A stretch of 14,693 nucleotides of DNA from positions 1 through 14,693 of the forward strand of contig JAFDTG010000030.1 of the NCBI GenBank assembly GCA_019594235.1. The letters are read 5' to 3'. Each line of letters starts with the position of its first letter. Position 1 is the stretch's first letter. Origin of the DNA: Candidatus Saliniplasma halalkaliphilum (GTDB lineage: Archaea; Thermoplasmatota; Thermoplasmata; Halarchaeoplasmatales; Halarchaeoplasmataceae). Below are positions 1 to 4,379 of this stretch, piece after piece. A program made the translations under genes and the position numbers. The notes beneath the pieces are model-generated. The model saw only the letters and a list, made by a program, of their open reading frames with translations. It ran no database searches and was not told the origin of the DNA.

Positions 1-128
1 GGATGAAGTACGACACAGCTAGAGAGGAGGGCTACGTAGAGGGTGTAGTGTTCACCCACCCCGACGGTCGGATGGCGAAACTAAGGAAAGACATGTTCCC
101 GTTTTTCTATGAAGATGACTATAGATAA
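1..128 (+). CDS. C-terminal end of a probable RNA ligase-like nucleotidyltransferase (5' truncated by window edge)
   Basis: The frame is open from the left edge to TAA at 126-128, giving at least 41 residues; the first in-frame ATG (3-5) is probably internal. The tail contains EGVVFTHPDGRMAKLRKDMF. This matches the end of covalent nucleotidyltransferase (ATP-dependent RNA/DNA ligase) folds: motif IV (EGVVF) followed by motif V (AKLRK), whose lysines contact the nucleotide phosphates. The HPDGRMAK wording resembles small phage and prokaryotic RNA ligases in which this motif lies near the C-terminus. If correct, the protein seals nicked or broken RNA through an enzyme-AMP intermediate. The catalytic lysine (motif I) lies outside the window, so neither activity nor substrate can be judged. 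Directly downstream is a dense hairpin array. The call rests on about 20 residues. Confidence 0.5.
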   Translation, partial: MKYDTAREEGYVEGVVFTHPDGRMAKLRKDMFPFFYEDDYR

Positions 129-186
129 AAAAAACACTTTGAGAACTGATCTTCCGATGACAAATTTCAATTCAGATCCTCACTCA

Positions 187-205
187 CTTCTCTTGTACAA
201 AGAAG
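187..205. repeat. Inverted repeat A (bulged hairpin)
   Basis: CTTCT(C)TTG / CAAAGAAG: arms pair over 8 bp with one bulged C at 192. The core TTGTACAA is itself palindromic. Weaker than the later units because the loop must open to about 4 nt. Confidence 0.45.
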
Positions 206-227
206 CCGTCCACCACCGCATCCTCAT

Positions 228-273
228 CCCAGAAAACAAGATCCACACAGCAGTGTCCGCAGTGTGTTCTGGG
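228..273. repeat. Inverted repeat B (long two-part stem-loop)
   Basis: Outer arms CCCAGA (228-233) and TCTGGG (268-273); inner arms ACACA (245-249) and TGTGT (263-267). The right arm shares GGG (271-273) with the left arm of the next hairpin, so the two cannot form at once. Confidence 0.45.
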
Positions 274-291
274 AAAACATATGTTTTCCCA
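270..291. repeat. Inverted repeat C (22-bp perfect palindrome)
   Basis: Left arm TGGGAAAACAT, right arm ATGTTTTCCCA, no mismatch and no spacer; the centre is CATATG. As DNA it could be a dimeric-protein site. As RNA it folds to a stem of 8-9 bp with a 4-6 nt loop. Confidence 0.85.
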
Positions 292-296
292 ACAGT

Positions 297-317
297 GTAG
301 GAATTTACGATTCCTAC
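297..317. repeat. Inverted repeat D
   Basis: GTAGGAAT (297-304), loop TTACG, ATTCCTAC (310-317): an 8-bp perfect stem with a 5-nt loop. Confidence 0.85.
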
Positions 318-320
318 TAA

Positions 321-345
321 ATTAGAATTGTTTTACAATTCTGAT
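321..345. repeat. Inverted repeat E
   Basis: Perfect arms AGAATTGT (324-331) and ACAATTCT (335-342) around loop TTT. Counting one G-U pair (323/343), the stem extends to 11 bp (321-345). That extension exists only in RNA, a weak hint that the array works as RNA. Confidence 0.85.
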
Positions 346-353
346 ACTCGCAC

Positions 354-372
354 GATTTTTATTAGAAAAATC
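354..372. repeat. Inverted repeat F
   Basis: GATTTTT (354-360), loop ATTAG, AAAAATC (366-372): a 7-bp perfect stem. AT-rich, so singly less significant than its neighbours. Confidence 0.75.
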
Positions 373-383
373 TAGTAGATATC

Positions 384-409
384 ACAGGAAAAAGATTTTC
401 TTTTCCTGT
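384..409. repeat. Inverted repeat G
   Basis: ACAGGAAAA (384-392), 8-nt loop, TTTTCCTGT (401-409): a 9-bp perfect stem. Confidence 0.85.
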
Positions 410-418
410 TAGATAACG

Positions 419-448
419 AGGATGGAGGTAATCCTGTTGATTCAACAG
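419..448. repeat. Inverted repeats H and I (overlapping small hairpins)
   Basis: AGGAT/ATCCT (419-423/431-435) has loop GGAGGTA. CTGTTG/CAACAG (434-439/443-448) has loop ATT. They share two bases (434-435). The first loop holds a Shine-Dalgarno-like GGAGGT, but no convincing gene follows it. Confidence 0.6.
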
Positions 449-452
449 TCAC

Positions 453-491
453 AATTACTACGGATTCGAATAATCCATATAGTGGGTAATT
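453..491. repeat. Inverted repeat J (nested)
   Basis: Core GGATT (462-466), loop CGAAT, AATCC (472-476). ACTA/TAGT (457-460/480-483) can close it. Alternatively AATTAC/GTAATT (453-458/486-491) forms an outer arm that reaches the abiE TATA box. Confidence 0.55.
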
Positions 492-498
492 ATTTATA
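491..498 (+). promoter_or_regulatory. TATA box of the abiE operon
   Basis: TATTTATA is centred 29 nt before the ATG at 524. No Shine-Dalgarno precedes the ATG, so transcription probably starts at or within a few bases of the start codon (leaderless mRNA). Confidence 0.6.
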
Positions 499-514
499 CT
501 TCTTGTATTCTAAG

Positions 515-530
515 TAACCAATAATGGTTA
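515..530. promoter_or_regulatory. Inverted repeat over the abiEi start: candidate AbiEi operator
   Basis: TAACCA (515-520), spacer ATAA, TGGTTA (525-530). The palindrome covers the predicted transcription start and the ATG (524-526). AbiEi antitoxins are known to repress their own operon by binding inverted repeats in the promoter. The placement here fits that role but is inferred. Confidence 0.5.
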
Positions 531-1345
531 CGAAGACGAATAACAGTAGAAAGGGTCTCTCCAAAAAAGAGAGTGTGCTGCTTTCAAAACTATCCAGTAA
601 AAAGATAATAAATATAGAAGATATAAGATCTGAATTAAACACTACTTATAAGAATGCAAAAAAAATAGCAAGCAAATTAAATAAAAAGGGATGGTTAGAT
701 AGGATAGATAGGGGAAAATACCTGATAATCCCATTAGAAGCGGGTGAAAAGAGCATCTACACAGAGCATGAGTTCGTTATAGCATCGAACTTGATTTCAA
801 ATTATTACATCGCATTTTTATCCGCTCTTAATTTCCACGGTATGACTGAACAAACTCCTTTCACTGTTTTTGTAGCTACAACAGAACGAAAGAAAAACAG
901 AACGATACATGACATCCCCTACAATTTCATCAAAATCGATAAGAAAAAATTTTTCGGTTATGAAAAATATGCAGTCGCATCTTCACAGATCAACATATCC
1001 GTTCCGGAAAAAACGATCATCGATTCTTTAGATCATCTAGAATATTCCGGAGGGATAATTGAAGTAGTAAAGGGGTTAAAGGAAAAAAGAGATGAACTAG
1101 ATATACATAAGATGGTGAACTATGCAGTAAAGATAAACAACGGGGCTGTTGTGAAAAGATTACACTATCTAATGGATTTTCTAAATTTTGATATACCCAA
1201 TGATGTAGAAAAAAAATTGATAAATAATTATTCAGATTCTTATTCACTTCTGGATAATACTTTATCAGATAAGGGTAAGTACCGCTCTAAATGGAAACTT
1301 AGAATAAATATAAAAACACAAGATTTATTGGAGGAAGGATATTGA
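524..1345 (+). CDS. abiEi: AbiEi-type antitoxin / transcriptional repressor
   Basis: 273 residues, the usual size for AbiEi. Residues ~16-70 form a winged helix-turn-helix (SKLSSKKIINIEDIRSEL through the wing DRGKYLIIP) that should bind the operon's promoter. Residues ~80-175 are the AbiEi C-terminal domain, with the typical order YIAFLSALNFHG...FVATTERKK...VASSQINISVPEKTIIDSLD; this part neutralises the toxin in studied family members. A basic N-terminal extension and a helical C-terminal region (~176-273) complete it. Its stop overlaps the toxin start by 4 nt (TTGA), so the two are co-translated. The ATG at 524 is chosen because it is the first in-frame ATG after the TATA box. Codon use is AT-rich (many AAA, ATA) compared with the transporter genes further right, which suggests acquisition by transfer. 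Known AbiE systems give abortive-infection phage defence. Confidence 0.88.
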   Translation: MVTKTNNSRKGLSKKESVLLSKLSSKKIINIEDIRSELNTTYKNAKKIASKLNKKGWLDRIDRGKYLIIPLEAGEKSIYTEHEFVIASNLISNYYIAFLSALNFHGMTEQTPFTVFVATTERKKNRTIHDIPYNFIKIDKKKFFGYEKYAVASSQINISVPEKTIIDSLDHLEYSGGIIEVVKGLKEKRDELDIHKMVNYAVKINNGAVVKRLHYLMDFLNFDIPNDVEKKLINNYSDSYSLLDNTLSDKGKYRSKWKLRINIKTQDLLEEGY

Positions 1346-2145
1346 TAACAGAAAATAGATTGAGAACGTTAGCTAGAGAAAACAAAGTCACAACTGGATT
1401 GATGGAAAAAGATTACGTTAATTCTTGGATTCTGTATTCCATTTTTAACGATAAACAGTTAAATGATAAACTAGTTTTCAAAGGTGGTACCCTACTTCAC
1501 AAAATATACTTCTCAGGTAAATGGCGTTTCTCAGAGGATCTCGATTTAACTGTCCCTCAAGAAATAAAATCAGAAAAACTTAAAGAAAATATACAGCGTT
1601 CACTCTCAGTATGCTCATCTTTGTCTGGAATAGGTTTTGAAATAACTTCGTTTCATTCGAATCAAGGATACATACAGATCAAAATTCAATGCAACGCATT
1701 ATTGGGACAAAAGAATACCACAAAACTAGATTTGAGTTTAGAAGAAAAAATACTGTTCGAAACTTTATCTAAAAAACACAGTTCAGAAGATATTCCAGAA
1801 TTTGATATAAACTGCTATTCATTGGATGAAATATTCGTCGAAAAGATAAGAAGTCTATTTCAGAGAAATAGAGCAAGAGATTATTATGATGTTTACCGAC
1901 TGTGGAATGAAAAACATTTTGATTTGGAAGATCTTGTGGAAAAATTGAAAATAAAAATGGAATCGAGTAACATACCATTGAATCTAGAAATTCCGGAGGA
2001 AAAAAGACAGGATCTTGAAGATTACTGGAAAAGGGCATTACTCAGATTCATTTCCAACGAGAATCTACCAGATTTTAATATAGTGATGGACCAAATCGAC
2101 GACATCATAGAAGAATTGAAAGAGATAGATGAGGAACTTAGTTAA
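1342..2145 (+). CDS. abiEii: AbiEii-type nucleotidyltransferase toxin
   Basis: 267 residues with the AbiEii/DNA polymerase beta-like nucleotidyltransferase pattern. LMEKDYVNSWIL (20-31) is the typical entry helix. FKGGTLLHK (46-54) plus RFSEDLDLT (62-70) is motif I with metal-binding D66 and D68. KLDL (128-131) fits motif II. LDEIFVEKIRSLFQRNRARDYYDVYRL (161-187) is the conserved C-terminal signature with K168 and RDYYD. Related toxins of the AbiEii/MenT group add nucleotides to tRNA acceptor ends and stop translation; the target here is unknown. The start is TTG at 1342, overlapping the antitoxin stop, with a strong GGAGGAAGG just upstream (1330-1338). No in-frame defect is seen, so the toxin looks functional. 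It ends 25 bp from the convergent PIN gene. Confidence 0.9.
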   Translation: MITENRLRTLARENKVTTGLMEKDYVNSWILYSIFNDKQLNDKLVFKGGTLLHKIYFSGKWRFSEDLDLTVPQEIKSEKLKENIQRSLSVCSSLSGIGFEITSFHSNQGYIQIKIQCNALLGQKNTTKLDLSLEEKILFETLSKKHSSEDIPEFDINCYSLDEIFVEKIRSLFQRNRARDYYDVYRLWNEKHFDLEDLVEKLKIKMESSNIPLNLEIPEEKRQDLEDYWKRALLRFISNENLPDFNIVMDQIDDIIEELKEIDEELS

Positions 2146-2170
2146 TTATGATTCGTGTAAACTCAATATA

Positions 2171-2488
2171 TCATAGAGTACTTACGAGAAAATGGTAGAA
2201 TAAAAAGAAGCACATATTGTAATCTTTTCGATATTGGGAAATCAACCCACTGTCAACATAGCTCAAAGAAGGATATTCTTTCTGTATTTTCCTGATACGT
2301 TCGATATCTATCACTGTCGAGGTGTTCAACCAATCATTCAAAGATTTAGAAAGGGGGTTTACGATTGAAGAAATATCGGAATCAACAATCTCCTCTATCA
2401 CTCCGGCAGTCGTCCATACATCAGAAAATTCTTTCAACAGTTCCATTTTGCCTATCTTCGTCATAGAGCTAATTATAGATGTATCCAC
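2171..2488 (-). CDS. PIN-domain (VapC-like, DUF3368-type) toxin, probably C-terminally truncated
   Basis: Residues 1-90 fit a PIN nuclease of the DUF3368 type: VDTSII with acidic D2 from a GTG start, SMTKIGKMELLKEF, then TTAGVIEEIV (E32/E33) and LSYVDSGLISQYRKDY (D79). PIN toxins are Mg-dependent RNases with three or four acidic residues. A full protein would continue with a strand carrying a last TDD-type aspartate and end near 140-160 residues. Here the frame leaves the family at about residue 91 (MCFFLFYHFLVSTL) and stops at 105. I checked the other two minus-strand frames downstream and found no continuation, so this looks like truncation more than a simple frameshift. GTG 2488 sits 5 nt after the antitoxin stop; the same frame stays open upstream without a better start codon. 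Probably inactive, or a remnant. Confidence 0.6.
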   Translation of the reverse strand: MDTSIISSMTKIGKMELLKEFSDVWTTAGVIEEIVDSDISSIVNPLSKSLNDWLNTSTVIDIERIRKIQKEYPSLSYVDSGLISQYRKDYNMCFFLFYHFLVSTL

Positions 2489-2493
2489 AACAA

Positions 2494-2802
2494 TTAAGAT
2501 ATCATCTCTTCGAGTTCCTCAGTGTCCTTCCTTTCTTTTCGACCTCTTTCCAATACACCTTCATCTTTCAAGATCGACTGCATCGTTTCGAAATCAACAC
2601 CCGCTATTTCCGCTGCTCTAGATATCGTTATCCTTCCCTGCCTGTAGAGTTCTACCGCGCTGACCAATCTCATCTCGCTTTTTCTAGCAAAAAAAGACCG
2701 AAGTGCATCTCTGACCAATTCAGATCTGTTGTCATAGTATCCACTTTCGATAAGGGCCCTTATTTCTTCATTCATCTTTTCCGGTAAACTTATGGATACC
2801 AT
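2494..2802 (-). CDS. Hybrid antitoxin: ribbon-helix-helix domain plus UPF0175-like helix-turn-helix
   Basis: 102 residues. Residues 1-39 (VSISLPEKMNEEI...RSELVRDALRSFF) are a ribbon-helix-helix DNA-binding domain, a beta strand and two helices that dimerise on an operator. Residues ~47-86 (AVELYRQGRITISRAAEIAG...MQSILKDEGV) resemble the UPF0175 helix-turn-helix, normally found alone as the partner of DUF3368 PIN toxins. The tail (87-102) is highly charged (RKERKDTEELEEM) and could wrap the toxin. The pairing with a DUF3368-like toxin 5 nt downstream agrees with an antitoxin role. ATG 2802 is preferred over GTG 2811 because GTGA precedes it with a 5-nt gap. A 21-nt perfect inverted repeat upstream is the likely autoregulatory operator. 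Confidence 0.75.
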   Translation of the reverse strand: MVSISLPEKMNEEIRALIESGYYDNRSELVRDALRSFFARKSEMRLVSAVELYRQGRITISRAAEIAGVDFETMQSILKDEGVLERGRKERKDTEELEEMIS

Positions 2803-2821
2803 CTTTATCACTTACATTATC

Positions 2822-2842
2822 AAATAATAACTGTTATTATTT
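2822..2842. promoter_or_regulatory. Operator-like inverted repeat upstream of the RHH antitoxin
   Basis: AAATAATAAC (2822-2831), one central T, GTTATTATTT (2833-2842): 10-bp perfect arms. On the minus strand it overlaps a TATA-like TAATAAATA and lies 20 bp before the antitoxin ATG. This fits an RHH dimer-of-dimers site that blocks its own promoter. AT-rich arms raise the chance background somewhat. Confidence 0.6.
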
Positions 2843-2981
2843 ATTAACTTTTTCTTTTATCATAATTAGGCAAAAAAGGCAGATCTATCTATACCAAGTA
2901 ATCTCCATTGATACATCTTTCAAAGATAGGCCTTTTAAACATTTAAAATGAATTATTTGACGAAATAAGGTGAGTGATTTC

Positions 2982-3038
2982 ATGAAGGGATTTGTTTATC
3001 ATCCACCAAAAAAATATATATATTTATCCTATATCTAA
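2982..3038 (+). CDS. Possible 18-residue small ORF with a Shine-Dalgarno
   Basis: ATG at 2982 is preceded by AAGGTGA (2967-2973) at good spacing and reads MKGFVYHPPKKYIYLSYI before TAA. A TTTAAA-rich stretch at ~2936-2947 could serve as its promoter. Its 3' half overlaps the TATA box of the next gene. It may be a leader peptide, the leftover start of a decayed gene, or chance; the short length gives no family evidence. Confidence 0.2.
   Translation: MKGFVYHPPKKYIYLSYI
3015..3026 (+). promoter_or_regulatory. TATA box of the zinc-ribbon membrane protein gene
   Basis: TATATATATTTA is centred about 29 nt before ATG 3049, the usual spacing for a leaderless archaeal transcript. This decides the start: the same frame is open further left (to 2992), but that part is translated promoter DNA. 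Confidence 0.6.
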
Positions 3039-3048
3039 ATTGATTTCC

Positions 3049-3867
3049 ATGGTTGAGGGACGATTTGATGATGATACCCAGATGGGATTAGACGTCATGA
3101 GATATGGTCTATATTTTTCGATATTTATGAATGTTCTTTTTGGGATATTTTTTCTATTTTGGAGTTACGATCCTGGAGATGATCCTTCTGGAACTGCGTG
3201 TTTTCTATCTATTCTAAGCATAATAGCGGGTATACTTTATCTGATCGGTATATATAAACTGTACAAGGGGTCGGAGAAAGTCTCATTCGAGCATGGGAAA
3301 AATGTTAAACTAGCAGTGGTACTGATCATTCTAGGTTTTATATTTGGACTGGCTAGTCCGTCAATGAATTTTGGTTCCATCGAAGCTTTTAGACACTCTA
3401 TGATGGTGGGAGGTGGACTAGAAATGATCCAACAGATATGTTATGTTCTTGCTTTCCTTTATTTGGTCTTTGATATAGCAAATAAGAAAGCTAGAAATTT
3501 CCTCTACGTTGGGACTGCGCTTCTGATAACTATATCTTTCTCAAGAGTAATCTGGAGTATTTATTTCATACCTTTGGACGCTGAACTAAATGACGTTGTA
3601 TTGACCACATTGAGGATGCTATCGGTGATAACGTTGGTCATGGCCGTTGGATACTTCTTATTGTCCATGGGATACAAGAAGGTAGCGACAGCGACTCCAG
3701 AAAAGAAAAGTGAAGAAGAAAGTCAAGGAGTCCCCTTCAAGAAGGAATGTCCTAATTGCGGTAGTGAAAAGTTCACGAAATATCTAGATGGCTCTGGTTA
3801 CTGTGAATTCTGTGGGATGATATCAGGTGATGAAGAAGATCCTATTGAAAAACAGGATGTCGAGTGA
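3049..3867 (+). CDS. Uncharacterised membrane protein with C-terminal zinc ribbon
   Basis: 272 residues from ATG 3049. Six hydrophobic segments can be seen at about 20-40, 50-70, 87-106, 126-143, 152-173 and 185-207. A charged linker (KKSEEESQG) follows, then a zinc ribbon with CPNC (C234, C237) and CEFC (C252, C255). The final ~15 residues are acidic. An even number of segments would put both termini on the same side; the zinc ribbon is most likely cytoplasmic. Archaeal membrane proteins with such a ribbon are common, but their functions are mostly unknown, and I cannot name a function here. It has its own promoter, and 62 nt plus another promoter separate it from the rhodanese, so they are probably separate units. 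Base composition is AT-rich, like the toxin genes to its left. Confidence 0.8.
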   Translation: MVEGRFDDDTQMGLDVMRYGLYFSIFMNVLFGIFFLFWSYDPGDDPSGTACFLSILSIIAGILYLIGIYKLYKGSEKVSFEHGKNVKLAVVLIILGFIFGLASPSMNFGSIEAFRHSMMVGGGLEMIQQICYVLAFLYLVFDIANKKARNFLYVGTALLITISFSRVIWSIYFIPLDAELNDVVLTTLRMLSVITLVMAVGYFLLSMGYKKVATATPEKKSEEESQGVPFKKECPNCGSEKFTKYLDGSGYCEFCGMISGDEEDPIEKQDVE

Positions 3868-3898
3868 AAGTAAAAGCTCACACTCCTTCCTCGACAGG

Positions 3899-3906
3899 TT
3901 TATAAA
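3899..3906 (+). promoter_or_regulatory. TATA box of the rhodanese gene
   Basis: TTTATAAA is centred 27-28 nt before ATG 3930, and no Shine-Dalgarno is present: a leaderless start. An ACATG/CATGT inverted pair (3914-3918/3929-3933) around the start is too short to call an operator. Confidence 0.65.
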
Positions 3907-3929
3907 GTTAAAAACATGATAATTACAAC

Positions 3930-4247
3930 ATGTACGATAAGATATCTGCCGAGGAATTGAAGGACAATATGGAGATGGGAGAAGATATCCAGGTGATAGA
4001 CGTTCTGTCCGAAAAGAGCTATAAAAACAGACACCTACCAGGTGCTATAAACATACCTTACCGGGATATCGCTAAACGTAAAGACAAGATCGATCCTGAT
4101 AAAGAGATTATAGTTTACTGCAATGATAAGGACTGTGATGCCAGTCCCATAGCGGCGGAAAAACTTGTTAAACTGGGATTCGAAAATGTCACGGATTTCG
4201 AAGGTGGTCTTCTGGAATGGGAAAAATCTGGATACGATTTTGAATAA
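3930..4247 (+). CDS. Single-domain rhodanese (sulfurtransferase)
   Basis: 105 residues, one complete rhodanese domain. ISAEELKD (5-12) starts the fold; VIDVLSEKSYKNRHLPGAINIPY (22-44) is the CH2A-type motif; IIVYCNDKDCDAS (60-72) is the active-site loop; FENVTDFEGGLLEWEKSGYDFE closes it. C64 stands where the persulfide-carrying cysteine is expected. The loop is a longer, acidic CxxxxC variant (C64 and C69) in place of the usual CRxGxR, so substrate preference may differ, and a disulfide or polysulfide between the two cysteines is possible. No signal peptide, so cytoplasmic. It probably moves sulfane sulfur or works in redox or sulfide handling; neighbours give no further clue. Confidence 0.88.
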   Translation: MYDKISAEELKDNMEMGEDIQVIDVLSEKSYKNRHLPGAINIPYRDIAKRKDKIDPDKEIIVYCNDKDCDASPIAAEKLVKLGFENVTDFEGGLLEWEKSGYDFE

Positions 4248-4346
4248 ATCACCCTAAAACCGCTCTTTACATCCTGCAGCAAAAGAACCGCACTCATTTT
4301 GATTTATATTGACAAACATCGACCACCATGATACCCATTCAAAAAA

Positions 4347-4354
4347 TTTATAAA
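4347..4354 (+). promoter_or_regulatory. TATA box of the tetR-MATE operon
   Basis: TTTATAAA is centred about 29 nt before ATG 4380. This fixes the tetR start at 4380; the in-frame TTG at 4356 would lie before the transcription start. Confidence 0.7.
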
Positions 4355-4357
4355 CTT

Positions 4358-4373
4358 GACTGACCAATCAGTC
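4358..4373. promoter_or_regulatory. TetR-family operator between TATA box and start codon
   Basis: GACTGA (4358-4363), spacer CCAA, TCAGTC (4368-4373), a perfect 6-bp inverted repeat. TGACTGAC...GTCAGTCA-like palindromes are typical sites of AcrR/FadR-group TetR repressors. The site fills the gap between the TATA box and the predicted transcription start, so a bound repressor would block RNA polymerase. Confidence 0.7.
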
Positions 4374-4379
4374 TATAAT

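Larger units (their letters stand above)
129..490. other. Gene-free stretch dominated by a hairpin array
   Basis: No credible gene lies between the ligase-like stop and the abiE promoter. A 63-codon open frame at 109-300 starts inside the ligase gene, has no ribosome-binding site, resembles nothing, and runs through palindromes, so I discount it. The first ~58 bp (129-186) show nothing clear. From 187 on, the DNA is mostly short inverted repeats, listed singly below, with centres near 196, 250, 280, 307, 333, 363, 396, 427, 441 and 469. The arms differ from unit to unit, so it is not a conventional repeat family. Because the abiE TATA box lies at the right end, the array is not part of the abiE leader. 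It would be transcribed only as the 3' tail of the ligase gene or from an unseen promoter. Confidence 0.7.

Noticed and set aside
109..300. 63-codon open frame as a gene
   Set aside because: It starts inside the ligase-like gene, has no ribosome-binding site or TATA at the right distance, shows no family resemblance, and its end is made of palindromic DNA.
187..491. CRISPR array
   Set aside because: The spacing is CRISPR-like, but no sequence repeats between units; each palindrome is unique, and no cas gene is in the window.
437..514. Small ORF starting TTG after GGAGGT (424-429) as an abiE leader peptide
   Set aside because: The GGAGGT lies in a hairpin loop, the frame runs over the abiE TATA box, and the start is a weak codon. 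A peptide here cannot lead the abiE mRNA if that begins near 520.
2322..2787. Plus-strand open frames opposite the antitoxin and PIN genes
   Set aside because: They are shadows of the minus-strand genes, with Ser/Phe-rich composition and no recognisable motif.
2992..3048. N-terminal extension of the zinc-ribbon membrane protein
   Set aside because: It is translated promoter DNA (KNIYIYP from the TATA box). ATG 3049 fits the promoter spacing.
3914..3933. ACATG/CATGT pair around the rhodanese start as an operator
   Set aside because: Five-base arms ten bases apart in AT-rich DNA are expected by chance.
4328..4363. 11-codon ORF (ATG 4328) before tetR as a leader peptide
   Set aside because: It lies across the tetR TATA box and operator, upstream of the predicted transcript start.
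4356..4379. TTG at 4356 as the tetR start
   Set aside because: It would translate the operator palindrome and lies only a few bases after the TATA box. ATG 4380 is correctly placed and begins closer to the conserved helix.
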